Assembly (NCBI GenBank): GCA_029204225.1
Contig: CM055098.1
Span: forward strand, 636,501-700,500
Direction of reading: 5' to 3'
Length of the DNA stretch: 64,000 nucleotides
Origin: Diphasiastrum complanatum
Taxonomy: Eukaryota > Streptophyta > Lycopodiopsida > Lycopodiales > Lycopodiaceae
Translations under genes and position numbers: made by a program
The notes under the pieces: generated by a model
The model's database searches: none
Seen by the model: only the letters and a program-made list of their open reading frames with translations
Told to the model about the DNA's origin: nothing
Part shown: in pieces, positions 46,851-58,606 of the stretch
Numbering within the stretch: the first letter of the stretch is position 1
Layout of the letters: the number at the start of each line of letters is the position of its first letter

Positions 46851-47990
46851 CCCAATTGGTGTAGATAGTATACAGCTCCGGATATGCCATGTTAATATCC
46901 AACAACAGACCTGCATCGTCGAATTTTTCGATATTCGCCTGGCCTTCTGGTGGATACAACTTGAACTACATATGCTTCCTCCAAAACTTTTTCTTCGAGT
47001 CATTATGCTGCAAAAATTGGTACTCTTTGATTCGGATGTAATCCAGCGCATACAAAAATGTGGACCCTATGTACAATTTGATTGATCCAAAGGGAATAAC
47101 TTTAAACTTTCCTTGTATGATGGACCAGCACAGACATCCTTTCAGTTCTATGCTTAGCTGGTCCCATAACCAAAGGAAATCATCCTTGGTCCACTCTAAT
47201 TGGCCAGTCATCGAATGCCATGCCTATCATGCCTGGTAGCATCAAATAATCCATATGCCACTATTTCACATTGAAATGACAAGGACTCCACTTCCAAAAT
47301 CTTTCGAAATGTTAGAAATCTTCCAGAATATTCTTCGTGAGCATCTGGCCCGGAGCAAGTTGTTTCAGCCGATAACTCCTTCAGCTCCGCAAATTCCTCT
47401 TTGACAAGTGCTTTGTCGTTTTCAAGAGGAATCAGAAATTCAATTCAAAAATTCTCCAACATTTGTCGACCCAGTGAGCGATTTCACTCATTCAAAAGTT
47501 TATTATTTGTTTCTAGAGATGAATTGTGCTCAGACAACATCTCTATATTGTTGGTCATCTCGTCTATTTGCTAGAACAGCTGCATCATGCTGTCTTGTAT
47601 GTGCAGGTCAAACGAATGGATCCTCCCCACAATGTCCTTGGCACCTAGGGAGAACTGATGGTACCACAAATAAAAATTGTTTTTACTTTTCTCTTCGTCC
47701 TCCTCTACGCCAAAAACTTTCTCCTCTACTCCTTTGCCTTTTTCGGAGACAATTTCTTCGTCATCCGTAGATGCAAAGTCCTTCTTCGGTGAAATCCTAG
47801 CAGAAATGGGAACGACAGCTAAAGTTTCATCTGTTGCAGAAGCTTTTGCAGCAGCATCCTCGCCTACGTCAATAGCTTCTTTCTCTGCTGCTGCATCAAC
47901 CTCCCTGGCCAAAGAAGCTACTGGCTGGTCTTGTCGAGCGCCCTACAGGAGGCTTGACAGAAATAAGGAATGAGGAGTATCTAATCTCAA
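46850..47990 (-). pseudogene. Decayed acidic/coiled-coil reading frame, unidentified
   Basis: Minus strand. 47912-47571 is acidic and Ala/Glu/Lys-rich (EEIVSEKGKGVEEKV). It continues past a stop in a coiled-coil pattern (EMLSEHNSSLETNNKLLNEW), then frames 47211-46966 (LEWTKDDFLWLWDQLSIELK) and 46959-46850 (YPPEGQANIEKFDDAGLLLD). Acidic segment, coiled coil and C-terminal domain recall the layout of the Gypsy-2 accessory frame, but I see no sequence match. It could be an accessory frame of another element. Family not recognised. Confidence 0.5.
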
Positions 47991-50900
47991 TCAAGAGGAT
48001 GATGGTAGGATCTCCATATCTACCAACAATCCAAGGTAATGATAAAGATTGGCTAAAGCTTGAGGAGGAGTCTTCTCAACTAATGTTTCCAAGGTGATAA
48101 TAAAGATTGGCTAATGCGGCAACGGTGCCAATGTTGGAAGTAAATCTACTCCGCTAAATGGCTAAATCTAATGAGAGGTTTCGTGCGTAGTATAGTGGTA
48201 GACCGGTCATCCACCTTCTAAGTTCTACAAAGCTTAACAACTGTGAAATGGAAACATAAATGAAAAGGAGCAACAAGGCTTCCCAACTGATGCTCAGAAT
48301 GGAAATTAGTTAAGGTGTGGCTAAGGCAAGACCCAACTAGCCACTACTTGGAAAATAAACTTGCTAAGGCTTACCCAACTAGCAAGGATCAACAATAAAC
48401 TAGGTTTGCTAAGGCTTCCCAACTAGCAAACTATAAAACTAATACTAACTCCCAAAGGGAAATGAAAGATATAAATTGCGGCTAATTAAGCAATAAACAA
48501 TACAAAGCATGCCCCAATTAAAAGCTAATGATAAGGAGGCAAGAGGAGGCCCGAGCACCTTCCCTCAAGCTATGCACCTTCCTAAAGGAAACACAATGAA
48601 ATCACAAGATAATATCACAAAGCAATTTGCCATAATCTCAAAGTGTTCTATACATGAAAAATACCTCTCCACTTATAGCAAGGAGGGCCTTCCATAAGCA
48701 TCCACTAGCTTATGGGATTAGTTCTAAACTAGCCATTTTAAGGCTTCTAACTTGGGACTTAAGATAACTTAGAATCTTTCTAAGCTTAAGTTTCTTAAGT
48801 CTAAGTTCTAAATCTAAGTTTAAGTTATTTTATTATTTTTAAGCTTCTACTCATGAACTTACAAAACACATGCCATAGTAGAAGTTTATTGGCAAATGCT
48901 CATACGTGAGCTTACAATACACATGCCACGAAGTTTTCTTTCTTTTTTGCTAACATTCGATGAATTAGGAGAGGTGGGAAAGGTTGCAAATGATGAAAGT
49001 AGTGCCATTTCCTTGTCAGTAGAGCCACAACCTCTTGTCAATGACAAAATTAGTGACGTGGAAGAATTAGGAAGTGTCTTAGTTCAAGCGTATGATGTGT
49101 ATGTATAACATAATGACACACAAGAGGCAATTTCACCAATTACTGATGTTGCTCTTGAGAGAGACATATATGACATTGTCGATTTATTAAATAAAATAAA
49201 ATTTATTTATTTATTTTTCATATCAGTATGTTGTTTTATTTGATATTTGATTTTATTTACATTAAAAATAAATATTTTTCAACATTTTTTAATTTTTAAT
49301 AATGTTTTCTAATAAAGAAAAGTGATGAACTTGGTTGATAAATATCAATTTATTATTATTATTTTTGCAAAACAACTACAAAATAGTAGACAATAATTAA
49401 GATAATATTTTGTATTGACTAACAATTATGGAGTGTTTGTTCTTTTAGCAAAACTTTTGACATTAAGAAACTAGATTGGATACCTACTACATTTATGTAG
49501 CGACATAGTTTAATATGGAGCTAGTTTGGGGTCTCATTTTGATTCCACCTAGAATTCAAGCTTTGGTCATTGGGGAGAGCATAGTTTGGATGGTGGAGGC
49601 TCCAAAACTCTCACCGTCTATTCTCCAATATACAAGAGCTTTTCATGAGGGTAGTTGGCACTATTTAAGGCATTGGAGATATGATCTTCCTAGTCATTGT
49701 CGTAATAGGAAATACTCTACTACTGTTTCATCCAAAGAAGCAGTGTGATTCTGGAACATGAATGAAATGATGGTTATTGAATGAATCCCAAATTTAAGAA
49801 AAAAGAAGATAATTATTTGGAAAAACAGAATAACAACATTTTTGTCAGTATAGACTTATCATTTTGTAATTTGCACACAACATTTGTACTCACAAGAAAA
49901 TGAGGTCATTCTTATAGTAGCTTACTTTCAAAAGAACAAAGAGTATGAATGTAAGGGAAATGGTTTTTACACCCCTCTCTCTACAAACATGTCACAAGGG
50001 CATTCTTCTTTGACAATCATAACTATGGCAATCTTAAAGACCATAGGTTTTTAACTGCCATAGTTTAAAAAAAAATATGACTCAATATACATGACATGAA
50101 AGACAACTATAGATCTAAATCATTTTCTGAATATGTAATAGATCTCAAACAAAAAAAAAAAAAAACAAAGAAAAAAACACCTAAAACCAAGTCACGCTTG
50201 CTTCTATATTTTAAAATCATATGATAATGGAACCATAAGCTTTGGAATGTGATTCTAATGCAACTTAGGTTCCATCCAACTTGGCTATACAAACTTTGTA
50301 TAGTTTGTATATCAATCAAGCAACTACTTTTTTGTTCTTTACAATATGTAAATCCACAACCTATCCAGAAAACAGCCTCTATACAATACGTACATCCATA
50401 ACTTATCCACAAAATTATCTTGATATGAATCACAATTTATTCAGTATCAGGCACATAATATATTAAGGAATGGATTATTTAGTGATCTTTACGTAGGATA
50501 TAACAGGCATAAAGCCAAGTCTATGTCCACAAAACTATTTGTTATCCACAAGTTGACATAGTTTGCTCATCATTTATTGAGAATGGAATTTTGTTGACTT
50601 TAAATTTGCATCGGATAGAATGGAAATTGATTTTTGGCGAGGCTATTATGCTGAACCATAAGTAAATATGCACTAAACGTGGCGGTGCAAAGGTCACTAA
50701 AAACCTTTTCTTAAGTGTAACATCTAATTATTTTTTTAAGACCTGCCGATTTTTTATTTGTATGTTGTGTAATGTCCTCCAACTTTTTCATGGGCTTTGT
50801 ATGGGCAAATGATATGGGATCAAGTAAAGTTGTTCATTGGAAAAAAAAATCACTAAATTTGTTTAGGAAGGTACCTTTAACCTATAATAAATCTATGAGT

Positions 50901-51054
50901 GACTTTCTTTGCATGATTTGACGCACCTTATAAATCTAAAGTAAAATGCCATAAAGATCCTTTATGTACATCAATTATTTATGAAGTTGGTAGGCATAAG
51001 TAATTGGGAGGTTGAGGACTCTTGGACATTTAGACATCTCATGTCCTCACGAGA
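47991..51054. other. Gene-free AT-rich region with a small tandem repeat
   Basis: No supported gene. 48317-48431 has three spaced copies of GCTAAGGC...CCAACTAGC. 49110-49500 is extremely AT-rich. Frames of 60-110 codons (48896-49108, 49515-49748, 50433-50107) have no recognisable motif. Confidence 0.5.
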
Positions 51055-51454
51055 ACAAAGATTAAAGGAAATAACCTTGAACACTCGATTCATTTCTTCA
51101 ATCTCAAACATACAGTAACTCTCTCGCTCTCTCTCGGTAATGTGAGAATGAAGAGTGTCTAGTTTTATAACCTACGGAGCAAACAAACACACCGATAGGA
51201 ATTCTTGGTGCGTCGCTCCATTTACAAATTCTAATTATCATATAAGTTACAAGTACATGTAATTTGTACAGTTGGTGGTTCATTGTGACGATTCAAATTC
51301 GGTCGCTTCGTATCCAAGTGTCATTTCATTTCAGGAGGTCATGACTTTAAGTAAAAGGTAGGTCCTTAACAATTATACTCAAAAAAATGGTGTAGGCCTC
51401 TTCAAAATATATAGTTGTCCAGCACATATCCTCATTCCTAAGTATAAATTGTCA
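51055..51454 (-). repeat. Family-C LTR, copy 3 (5' part only)
   Basis: Starts (minus) TGACAATTTATAC, directly abutting Copia-5 integrase, and breaks off at 51055. Contains the short CTCTCTCGCTCTCTCTC form of the microsatellite. Confidence 0.5.
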
Positions 51455-52274
51455 TTTTGGAATAAATATAGAAATATGTGGTATTACATCTTCGCTCCAT
51501 TGAAGATTTTCAGTGTATCGATCTGGAGGTCTTCTTTGTCTTGTTAACCTTCTTGGTCTTGTCTGTCGCTGCTGGTTAGTTTCTTCTTCGTCAAGTTGAC
51601 CTTCGGCTTCTTGCTTTGGAGTTTGGGGCTCGATGTTCTGATTTGATGTTTGGCCTCGAACTCCCTCTTGAATTGGCAGTAGTGTGAAGATCTCATGGTC
51701 TTTTCCTTCCTTCAAACCAAGAAATGTGGATTCGTCGAACTTCACATCTCTACTCGACACAACTTTCTTCGAGGTTGGGTTGTAGAGTCTGTACACTTGT
51801 GATCCATTTGAGTATCCGACCATGACTGTTTGCTCTGGCTTTTTGTTGAGCTTGTTTCTATTTTCTTTTGGTATGTGCTTATATGCTGCATATACGAATA
51901 CACAAACGTATGACAGATTAGGTTTTTTGCCTGTCCACATCTCATACGATGTCTTGTTTTCCAGGCCCTGTCGTCGTTCTGTTTTGCAGGTATACTGCTG
52001 CAGCTATTGCCTCAGCCCAAAATTGACTTGGCAATTGAGCTTGTGCCATCGTGCATCTGGCTCCTTCGACTAACATCATGTTTTTTCTTTCTGCGACACC
52101 ATTATATTCGGGTGTGTATGCAGGGGTGAATTGATGCTCTATTCCTTGTTCTTGGCAGAAGTTTGAGAACTCCTTGCTCTTGTACTCAGCTCCATTGTCA
52201 GACCTGATGGTCTGTACCTCCTTAGAGGTGTATCTCTCTACGAATGCCACGAACTTCTTGAAAGAGTCAAACAC
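51454..52274 (-). pseudogene. pol: Copia-5 integrase
   Basis: The core frame 52274-51942 keeps the second Asp (IRSDNGAEYKSKEF) and Glu (NGVAERKNMMLVEGAR), and LPSQFWAEAIAAAVYLQNRT. After a frame change near 51942, 51940-51454 has NKKPEQTVMVGYSNGSQVYRL and VVSSRDVKFDE, then the usual Gln/Arg-rich spacer (RRLTRQRRPPDRY) before RT, where the element ends. The first catalytic Asp lies in the decayed upstream part. This is the best-preserved copia integrase of the window but a fragment. Confidence 0.5.
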
Positions 52275-52985
52275 TTCCGACTTTTCTTCAAATAATAAAT
52301 TGTTGTCATCCGGCTGTGGCCATCAATGAACATGAAGAAGTACCTCGATCCTGAGAGCCAATCATTGGTCAACAAACATCTGAGTGGACGAGCTCAAGAA
52401 CCTCTTGCCCTCGAGACTTTGGGAAACGCTAGGGAATGGTTGCAAGAGCACCATTTTCAACATTGATGGCTCGTCGTCGTGAGTTGCATCACTCCAGAAT
52501 CGAAGAACCATTCCTCAGATTGTTCGACATGGTGATGATTCACCATGAAGGCTTCTCACTCGTCGTCGTCTTCGACATTCTGCTTCATAGATAGCTGCAT
52601 TGGCTTGTTGATCCTGCTATTTTTTCTGGTGTTGTTGAATTTTATTCAGCTATCTTGGATTTTGTGGTTTGTCCTTTTGCAGTATTTGTAGAACAATCTT
52701 TTCTTATTCTGAGCGGGTTGTTGATTTTGGTTCGAACCTTGCTTTTGTGACTGCTTCTAATTGTTGTCAAATTGTTTGACAGCTTTCTTCGGTAATAGTC
52801 AATGGTGATTCGATAGTTCGGTTGAGTCGACAGAACACTATCATTGAATCCTTCGTGTTTCTACAGACTGTTAGGAAATAAGTGTATTTTTCTGTAGAGT
52901 ATGCGATTGTACAAATATTTACATATAGCAAATGAATGGATCTAGATTAGCAATAAGTCAAGGGATGTACAATAGGATTCCAACA
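51454..52985 (-). mobile_element. Copia-5: truncated Ty1-copia relic
   Basis: In minus orientation: LTR tip (52985-52862, starting TGTTGGAATCC), remains of gag/knuckle (52760-52620, KRLFYKYCKRTNHKIQ), a decayed protease/pre-integrase stretch, and integrase (52274-51454). RT and RNase H are missing; a family-C LTR takes over at 51454. Same family as Copia-3 by LTR tip and knuckle region. Confidence 0.5.
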
Positions 52986-52989
52986 CTAG

Positions 52990-54470
52990 AATGACTATTT
53001 GGCAATAAAGGACTCATTGTGGTGGATGGTTTCTAGTGAGGCCTTCCTAGACTTCAGAGGCATTAGCGCTGATGTGACACATTTCCAGGCCACTGTGTTT
53101 AAAAATGAGTTCTCAACATGGGCAGAGGAGCTTGTGGGGGTCCTTTGACCCATTTTCTATGTGTTGCACCTAGTAGACCATGAGGGGTGCACTCTCAATC
53201 TCATTTATGAGTTCATGGACCGATTCAGACGTCGGCCTTGGACGAGGACAAACATGACTCTTCAGTGTCTTGTTTGTTATTTCTCACTCAAGCTTGTTGC
53301 GTTTCTTTTATGCTACGACGCATTGATGATTGTAATGTGTCTGTTGCAGGAGGAACGAGATCTTGCAAATATGAGAGGCCAGATGAGACTACTTCCACTG
53401 ACTCATCCACGTCGTAGCCCACATGTTGCATCCCTTGTGGCGCTCTACTAGGGATTTGGACGATCGGGAGTTGCACAGGGGATGGGTGGAGTACACTGAG
53501 CATGTATGGCCCGGACCAAGTATATGTGAAAAATCTTTTGGTAGTCATAATATTGCAGTAGTGTACTCAATTTTAGTGTGTGAATTCAATGGACCTTACC
53601 CGTGCCATGTTTCTTTTGCCAACAGGGTTGATGCTCAAGAACATAGGTGATTGGTATTTGTGAATACCAACGGTTGTATGCTGAGGCACACACGCACAGA
53701 GGCCCAGATGATCGAGGTGAGATACATTATTACCCCATGCTCCAGCTATGCTTTGACGAATTGAATTGTTTTTAGAATATGCAATGAATTGCAAATTACA
53801 TGTTTGACAACAATGTCTGTTTGTGGTTGCAAGTGAACCCTGACTCTTGCTTGGTGGACTCGGCAGCTGCTACTCCTCAGGACCCATCCACGCAGGACAA
53901 GTTGAATGATGATATCTACAGATAGTTCTACAGATAGACAGAGGCTGATGCAGGCTTTACGACGACAAAGGAGGGCACATAGGGGGTGGGAGAGAATTGA
54001 GGAGGGGGATGATGACGGGGGTGGAGAGGAGCTCAAGGCTAATTATGGAGAGGAAGATGAGTGGGCTGAGGAGGAGGAGGACGGGGGCAAAGGCACAGGG
54101 GGATGACCTAGTTGACCTGTTCGTGGACCCTGATGCAGAGACAGAGGAGGAGCCAACCATTCTCACACGTAGGCCTAGAGGGCCACCTGGGGGGGGGGGG
54201 CGACCTGGAGGTTCACTTTTTGTAGACAAGAGTGGAGCATCGCAGGCAGCTGTTGGCCAGGTATCATCATAGTGGGTAGGACCATCCCATGGTGTAGGAT
54301 CACAGCCACCTGACACACAAACACATGGGCGTAGGCAAAGGGGTGGGGGCAGCCAAAGGGGGACCAGAGGAGGAGAGAGAGGCAAAGGTAGGGGCAGGGG
54401 GAGGACGAGCGCAAGCAGCAGAGCCATAGCATGTAGCAGTAGAGCCAAGGCCTAGCATATGGTTCTCTCT
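52990..54470 (+). pseudogene. Possible hAT transposase C-terminal relic
   Basis: Plus-strand frames with stops. Around 53517-53560 it reads GPSICEKSFGSHN, resembling the hAT motif SSxCERNWS; further on NRVDAQEHR, a stop and LVFVNTNGCMLRH resemble the hAT segment with NRL and LVYVHYNLRL. After that comes an acidic Glu/Asp/Gly-rich tail (53990-54180), also usual after the hAT dimerisation region, and a Gly/Arg-rich end. The similarity is weak and from memory. The Leu/Pro-rich minus-strand frames here are mirrors of the purine-rich sequence. Confidence 0.5.
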
Positions 54471-54694
54471 CATTCATTTGCAAACTCCTAGGATCAGCAG
54501 ACTGTAGAGACTCCGAGGATTTCTGGTTACCATGACTCCGACGAGTCTTAGTTATATAGTATTCATTATGTTCATCGAACATCATTGTGGTGCCATGTGG
54601 CCCGATATTATATATTATGATGATCTTATTCACAATAGTGCCATGATTTATTATGGTTCCTTATGGTTTCAGATCAATTTTATGGTTTATGGTT

Positions 54695-54696
<2 letters not shown>

Positions 54697-54749
<53 letters not shown>
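54697..54749. repeat. (AG)n microsatellite, 53 bp
   Basis: Pure AG repeat between the hAT-like relic and the foldback element. Confidence 0.5.
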
Positions 54750-54753
<4 letters not shown>

Positions 54754-54859
54754 GTCTTTTCTCTTCAATACGGTTTCAGCCATGAATTAGTATTCCTATG
54801 TTTCAGTATGTTTCAGTATTCCTATGTATGAATTAGTGTGTGTGCGTTTGTCTAAGAAT

Positions 54860-55275
54860 AAAAATAGAACGGTATAATTCATACGAAACTCGTTCTGTGA
54901 AATTTTTCATGGAACGGTACCTAACGGGGTTTATTTTATTTTGATTTTTTGGCCCAAAAGATCTCCAATAATGTGTTGGTACCTTCTATGTAGTTCAAAA
55001 CTGCAAAAAAAAAACAATATATAGGGCCTCAAAAATCAAACGCTAAACTCAAAAATGATGTAAAAATAGATTCTTATGTCTTTTTTGAGTTTAGGGTTTG
55101 ATTGTTGGGACCAATTTTTATGTCTTTTTTGAGTTTAGGGTTTGATTGTTGGGGCCTATACAACTTTTTTTGCAATTTTGAACTACATACGTGGTACCAG
55201 CAGAATATTCTGATAAAAAATAATTTAGGGTTTTGTGGTACGGAACCATTCTGTATCGTAAAAATCAATGAGTAA
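54860..55275. mobile_element. Foldback/MITE-like element with long inverted arms
   Basis: The left arm (about 54920-55078) and right arm (about 55085-55262) are imperfect inverted copies: TATGTAGTTCAAAACTGCAA pairs with the reverse of TTGCAATTTTGAACTACATA, and AAACTCAAAAA with TTTTTTGAGTTT. The right arm also holds a 44-bp direct duplication (55075 and 55119). No coding sequence. Outer ends and target duplication are not clear. Confidence 0.5.
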
Positions 55276-56068
55276 AAGCCTGGCTACCTCAATTGAAATA
55301 GATCCAAATGAGCTGAAAAACATTATGACCTGAGCTACTTATTTCAAAGCAAAATACTGAAAAAATAGGTGAGCAAATATATATACTAATCCAGGTTTAA
55401 GAGATGAAGTTTGACTTAGACACAAGTAACACAATGAAGTTTGGAAGCTCAGGCTGAACTTTGTTTGCTTCAGCTTCCATTCATCTTCATCAACTCCATT
55501 GCTCTATAACTGCCACGTTCTGTAACTCACCATGGGACTTCAAGGTTTTCTTCCACTTAGTTACATCAGCATACACTTTGTGTTTTCCAACAAGGAACTG
55601 TGAAAATCCAGTCTTATCAAGAAAAAAAAAACAATTCTTCTTCTTAGACATGATTTGATGGTCTAAAAACCAAAAGAGCTTACAATCTAAGATTGAAATT
55701 GGCCAAGCATCTGGATAGGCAGGTTTCTTTCCAACAAACTCGAGCATACTTCTATCTTGAACATGAGTAAAGAAGCTGATATTGGATATAACTTAAGCTG
55801 CTTCTTTCTTAAAGATGCATCCTTGCTAATCAGTCAACGCATGATAGTAAGAGCATTCTGGAGAAAATACAATCGGTAGTCCCCTATTTTTTCACAGCTC
55901 AGGCTACAGAAAGGAATGAGACGGAAACAAAGCTATCTTGTTCAGTATATTGCTATGAAAATTCTTGGGAGTAGTAAACAGGCGACAATCTGTCAACGTC
56001 ATGACTACCTCCAGAAATCGCATTGGTCTTAATTTTTTAGCAAATGTCGTACCTTTATGATCACTCTT
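55276..56068. other. Downstream flank of cryptochrome
   Basis: Likely includes the cryptochrome 3' UTR. A minus-strand frame of 85 codons (55747-55490) has no recognisable motif. Nothing else seen. Confidence 0.5.
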
Positions 56069-58606
56069 TCAGGTATTACTGCTTGAACCTTCTCCAGGAC
56101 GGTCAGCCATAGAGTTGGGCTTAGAAGCTGCCTCTTTCTCCAACATTTGTGCAATCGCACGTTGAAGACGATCTTTAGCAGCCACGAGCTCAACGATAGG
56201 CCTGGGATAATTGCATCCAAGCTCAATTCCAGCGGCACGGAGCACGCTGGGAGGAGCGTCCCATGGATGATGAATCCATTCTGAAGGCAATCTGCTCAGT
56301 TCAGGCAACCACTTTCTCACATATTCTCCTTGGGGATCCAGCTTACAGCCTTCAACCTGACAACAACAATAAGAAGCATTGTTCAAGCCAGTAGCTTCAA
56401 ATCAACACTGAATCTCAACACAGACCAGAGGAATTCTCACAGAGCTGCAGTAAGCTGACACACCTGAGGATTGTCCAGCCGATCTAGTTCATGACCATCG
56501 GGCAAGCCGCCTGATATGTACTGCCATCCAAGAACATCACACTCAAAATCAGCATCCAACAAAGAGTCCCAGAAATACTTCATCCCCCACTGCCATGGCA
56601 GCTGCAGTGCCTTTACACAAAAACTAGCTACTACCACACGAATACTGTTATGCAACCATCCAGTGGCCCAAAGCTCACGCATGCCCGCATCTACTAGTGG
56701 GTAGCCAGTTCTTCCTTGCCTCCAAGCACTAAAGTAGCCTTCATCTAGCCGCCATGGGAAAGACTTTAGATTTGGAAGCAGTGGCTTTTCATGAGTGTAT
56801 GGAAAATGAAAGCACATATATCTCGAGTATTCTCTGAGTCCTAGCGATCTCAAAAATGAATTCACACTTCTGGCAGCTGCAGCGTCTCCTGCTTGAGCCC
56901 ACATCGCTTGCTTCTCCCTCGCACTGTGAAATACCTTACGAACACTTAACTCACCAAAATGCATGTAAGGAGATAGCAATGATGTGTTGGCTCTATCAGC
57001 CTTCTTCCTGTTGGCCTCATATTCTGATAACGGACCGCATACGAACTCATCCAAGGCTCGATCGGCACGGCTCCATCCAGGCTTCCAGGACCTGGCTAAA
57101 AGGGCATTGCTGTTTCTATCACTTTCATCTTCAAGACCCAGTTCTTCAATAGAGCAACTCGATACCTTGCCTGTGGCATGAGATGCAGATTCCTCCAGAT
57201 TATGTATAGAAACTGGGAGAGGAGATTTTGGATCTTGTTGCAGCTGTATATTAAGAAGTCAAATCACATGGTACATCAAAAGAAAAAGGAGCAGATCGAA
57301 CATTCTTATGCTGCAGAAAGTATTAATTTAAAACTACTTGTCCACAACAGCTGCCTTAGCTACTGTCCAACCCCTGAATTAGGTCTAGCTACAAAAATTG
57401 GGAGAATCGGTTAAATCTCAAAAAACTGAAGACAGGAAGTAAAATGGAGGACAGCCAGCTGGCCCTGACATTTTTCAGGAAGTTACTTACATAGAGGGGG
57501 ATTCAAGCGCCTTGGCGGTAGAGTCGGGGAATCTGGATCAGCAGGCATGCTCAAAAACTTGAGCCAAAACGTTTCGAAGGTAGTAAAAGCTATCCCTTCT
57601 TTGTTCATCACTTCCCATGGTTCATACAAGAGATCTCCATTGAAGGTAGTAACAGCGATGCCATTCTGTACCAATCCCTGCTTCACTCGATGGTCTTTCA
57701 GAAGCGACATCGGATCTGCAAGCTCATAATCCACGTACAAACTGGCAAAAAGTCCAGAACAAAAAAAGGAATATGCTAGATCAAATGCAAAAACAATATG
57801 CAGGACATCGACAGCTCGTCAGAATAAGATACACCAAGTCAACCAAAGCTATGCCCATGGCCACTAGAGCTAGTACAGTGCACCATTTGGCATGATGGAA
57901 CCAGCGGCTATGCAGCCAATGAGGTTGGATAGCTGATCGTGGCAAAGGGAAATGCAATAAGTCGGAATGTCATGATTCTTTTCGAAACATGTCCTTTAAA
58001 CAGTTTCATTAATGATGCAGTGTGAGCGGGAATGTTGATCATTCTAGAAAACCTTAAGATAGAAGCTTGAACATTTTGCTTTTGTTTAACAGATCAAACT
58101 AAGAACTTCAAGATCAAAATAGTAGAATAATTTTGGATCAAAAGAACTTCATTTATTAGAATTATTCCGATCAAACTAAGAACTTTGAAGATCAATATAC
58201 TAGAACTACCCTTTCAGCTGCCATAAAACCTCTCCTACTGCTACGGCAACAAACAAGCAGATGGGTCTAGTTTATTTCCGTGTGTCAAGCAATTCGTACC
58301 ATAGAGATGGTTGAAGAAGACTCTGGTAGCCCCTGTGGCCTTAGCAATATCAAGGAGCTCACAAAGTGAGTCCACTGCTATTCTGAAGATTAGCTGACCA
58401 CCCAAGCTCTTCAATGCCAAATCCAGCTCAACTAAGCTTTGTTTGAGCCACCACCTGGAACCTCGTCCTGGATAAAACCTTGCCTCTTCCTCTGGACACC
58501 AGAGGAAGACAGGCACCACAGCTCCTTCAGCTCTTGAAGCTGACAACAGAGCTGAATTGTCCTCAACACGAAGATCCCTTCTGAACCACACTATGCTGTT
58601 TGTCAT
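56069..58606 (-). CDS. CRY: Plant cryptochrome (blue-light receptor), short C-terminal tail
   Basis: Flavoprotein photoreceptor related to photolyases. Exons (minus): 58606-58300, 57715-57491, about 57233-56464 and 56356-56069; the TGA is at 56071-56069. The start MTNSIVWFRRDLRVEDN fits the family; an upstream in-frame ATG (58696) adds 30 unusual residues. The split Asp codon gives HLY|DPMSLLKDHRVKQG. Exon 3 carries the FAD domain: AWRQGRTGYPLVDAGMRELW, MKYFWDSLLDADFECDVLGW and YISGGLPDGHELDRLDNPQ. Tryptophans equivalent to the Arabidopsis triad are present, and the flavin-facing Asp (FECDVLGW) marks a plant cryptochrome, not a photolyase. Exon 4: EYVRKWLPELSRLPSEWIHH to GEGSSSNT. About 529 residues. 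For exon 3, acceptor CAAG|AT (57234) keeps the frame; the stronger TACAG (57244) does not. The tail is very short for a CRY1/2. Confidence 0.5.

Noticed and set aside
48180-48240. tRNA-like A-box (TAGTATAGTGGTAG), as in tRNA-Asp, possible tRNA gene or SINE head
   Set aside because: No matching B-box, acceptor stem or cloverleaf could be drawn downstream; probably chance.
53957-54633. Minus-strand Pro/Leu-rich frames of about 150-160 codons
   Set aside because: Mirror translations of a purine-rich stretch; no domain and no splice structure.
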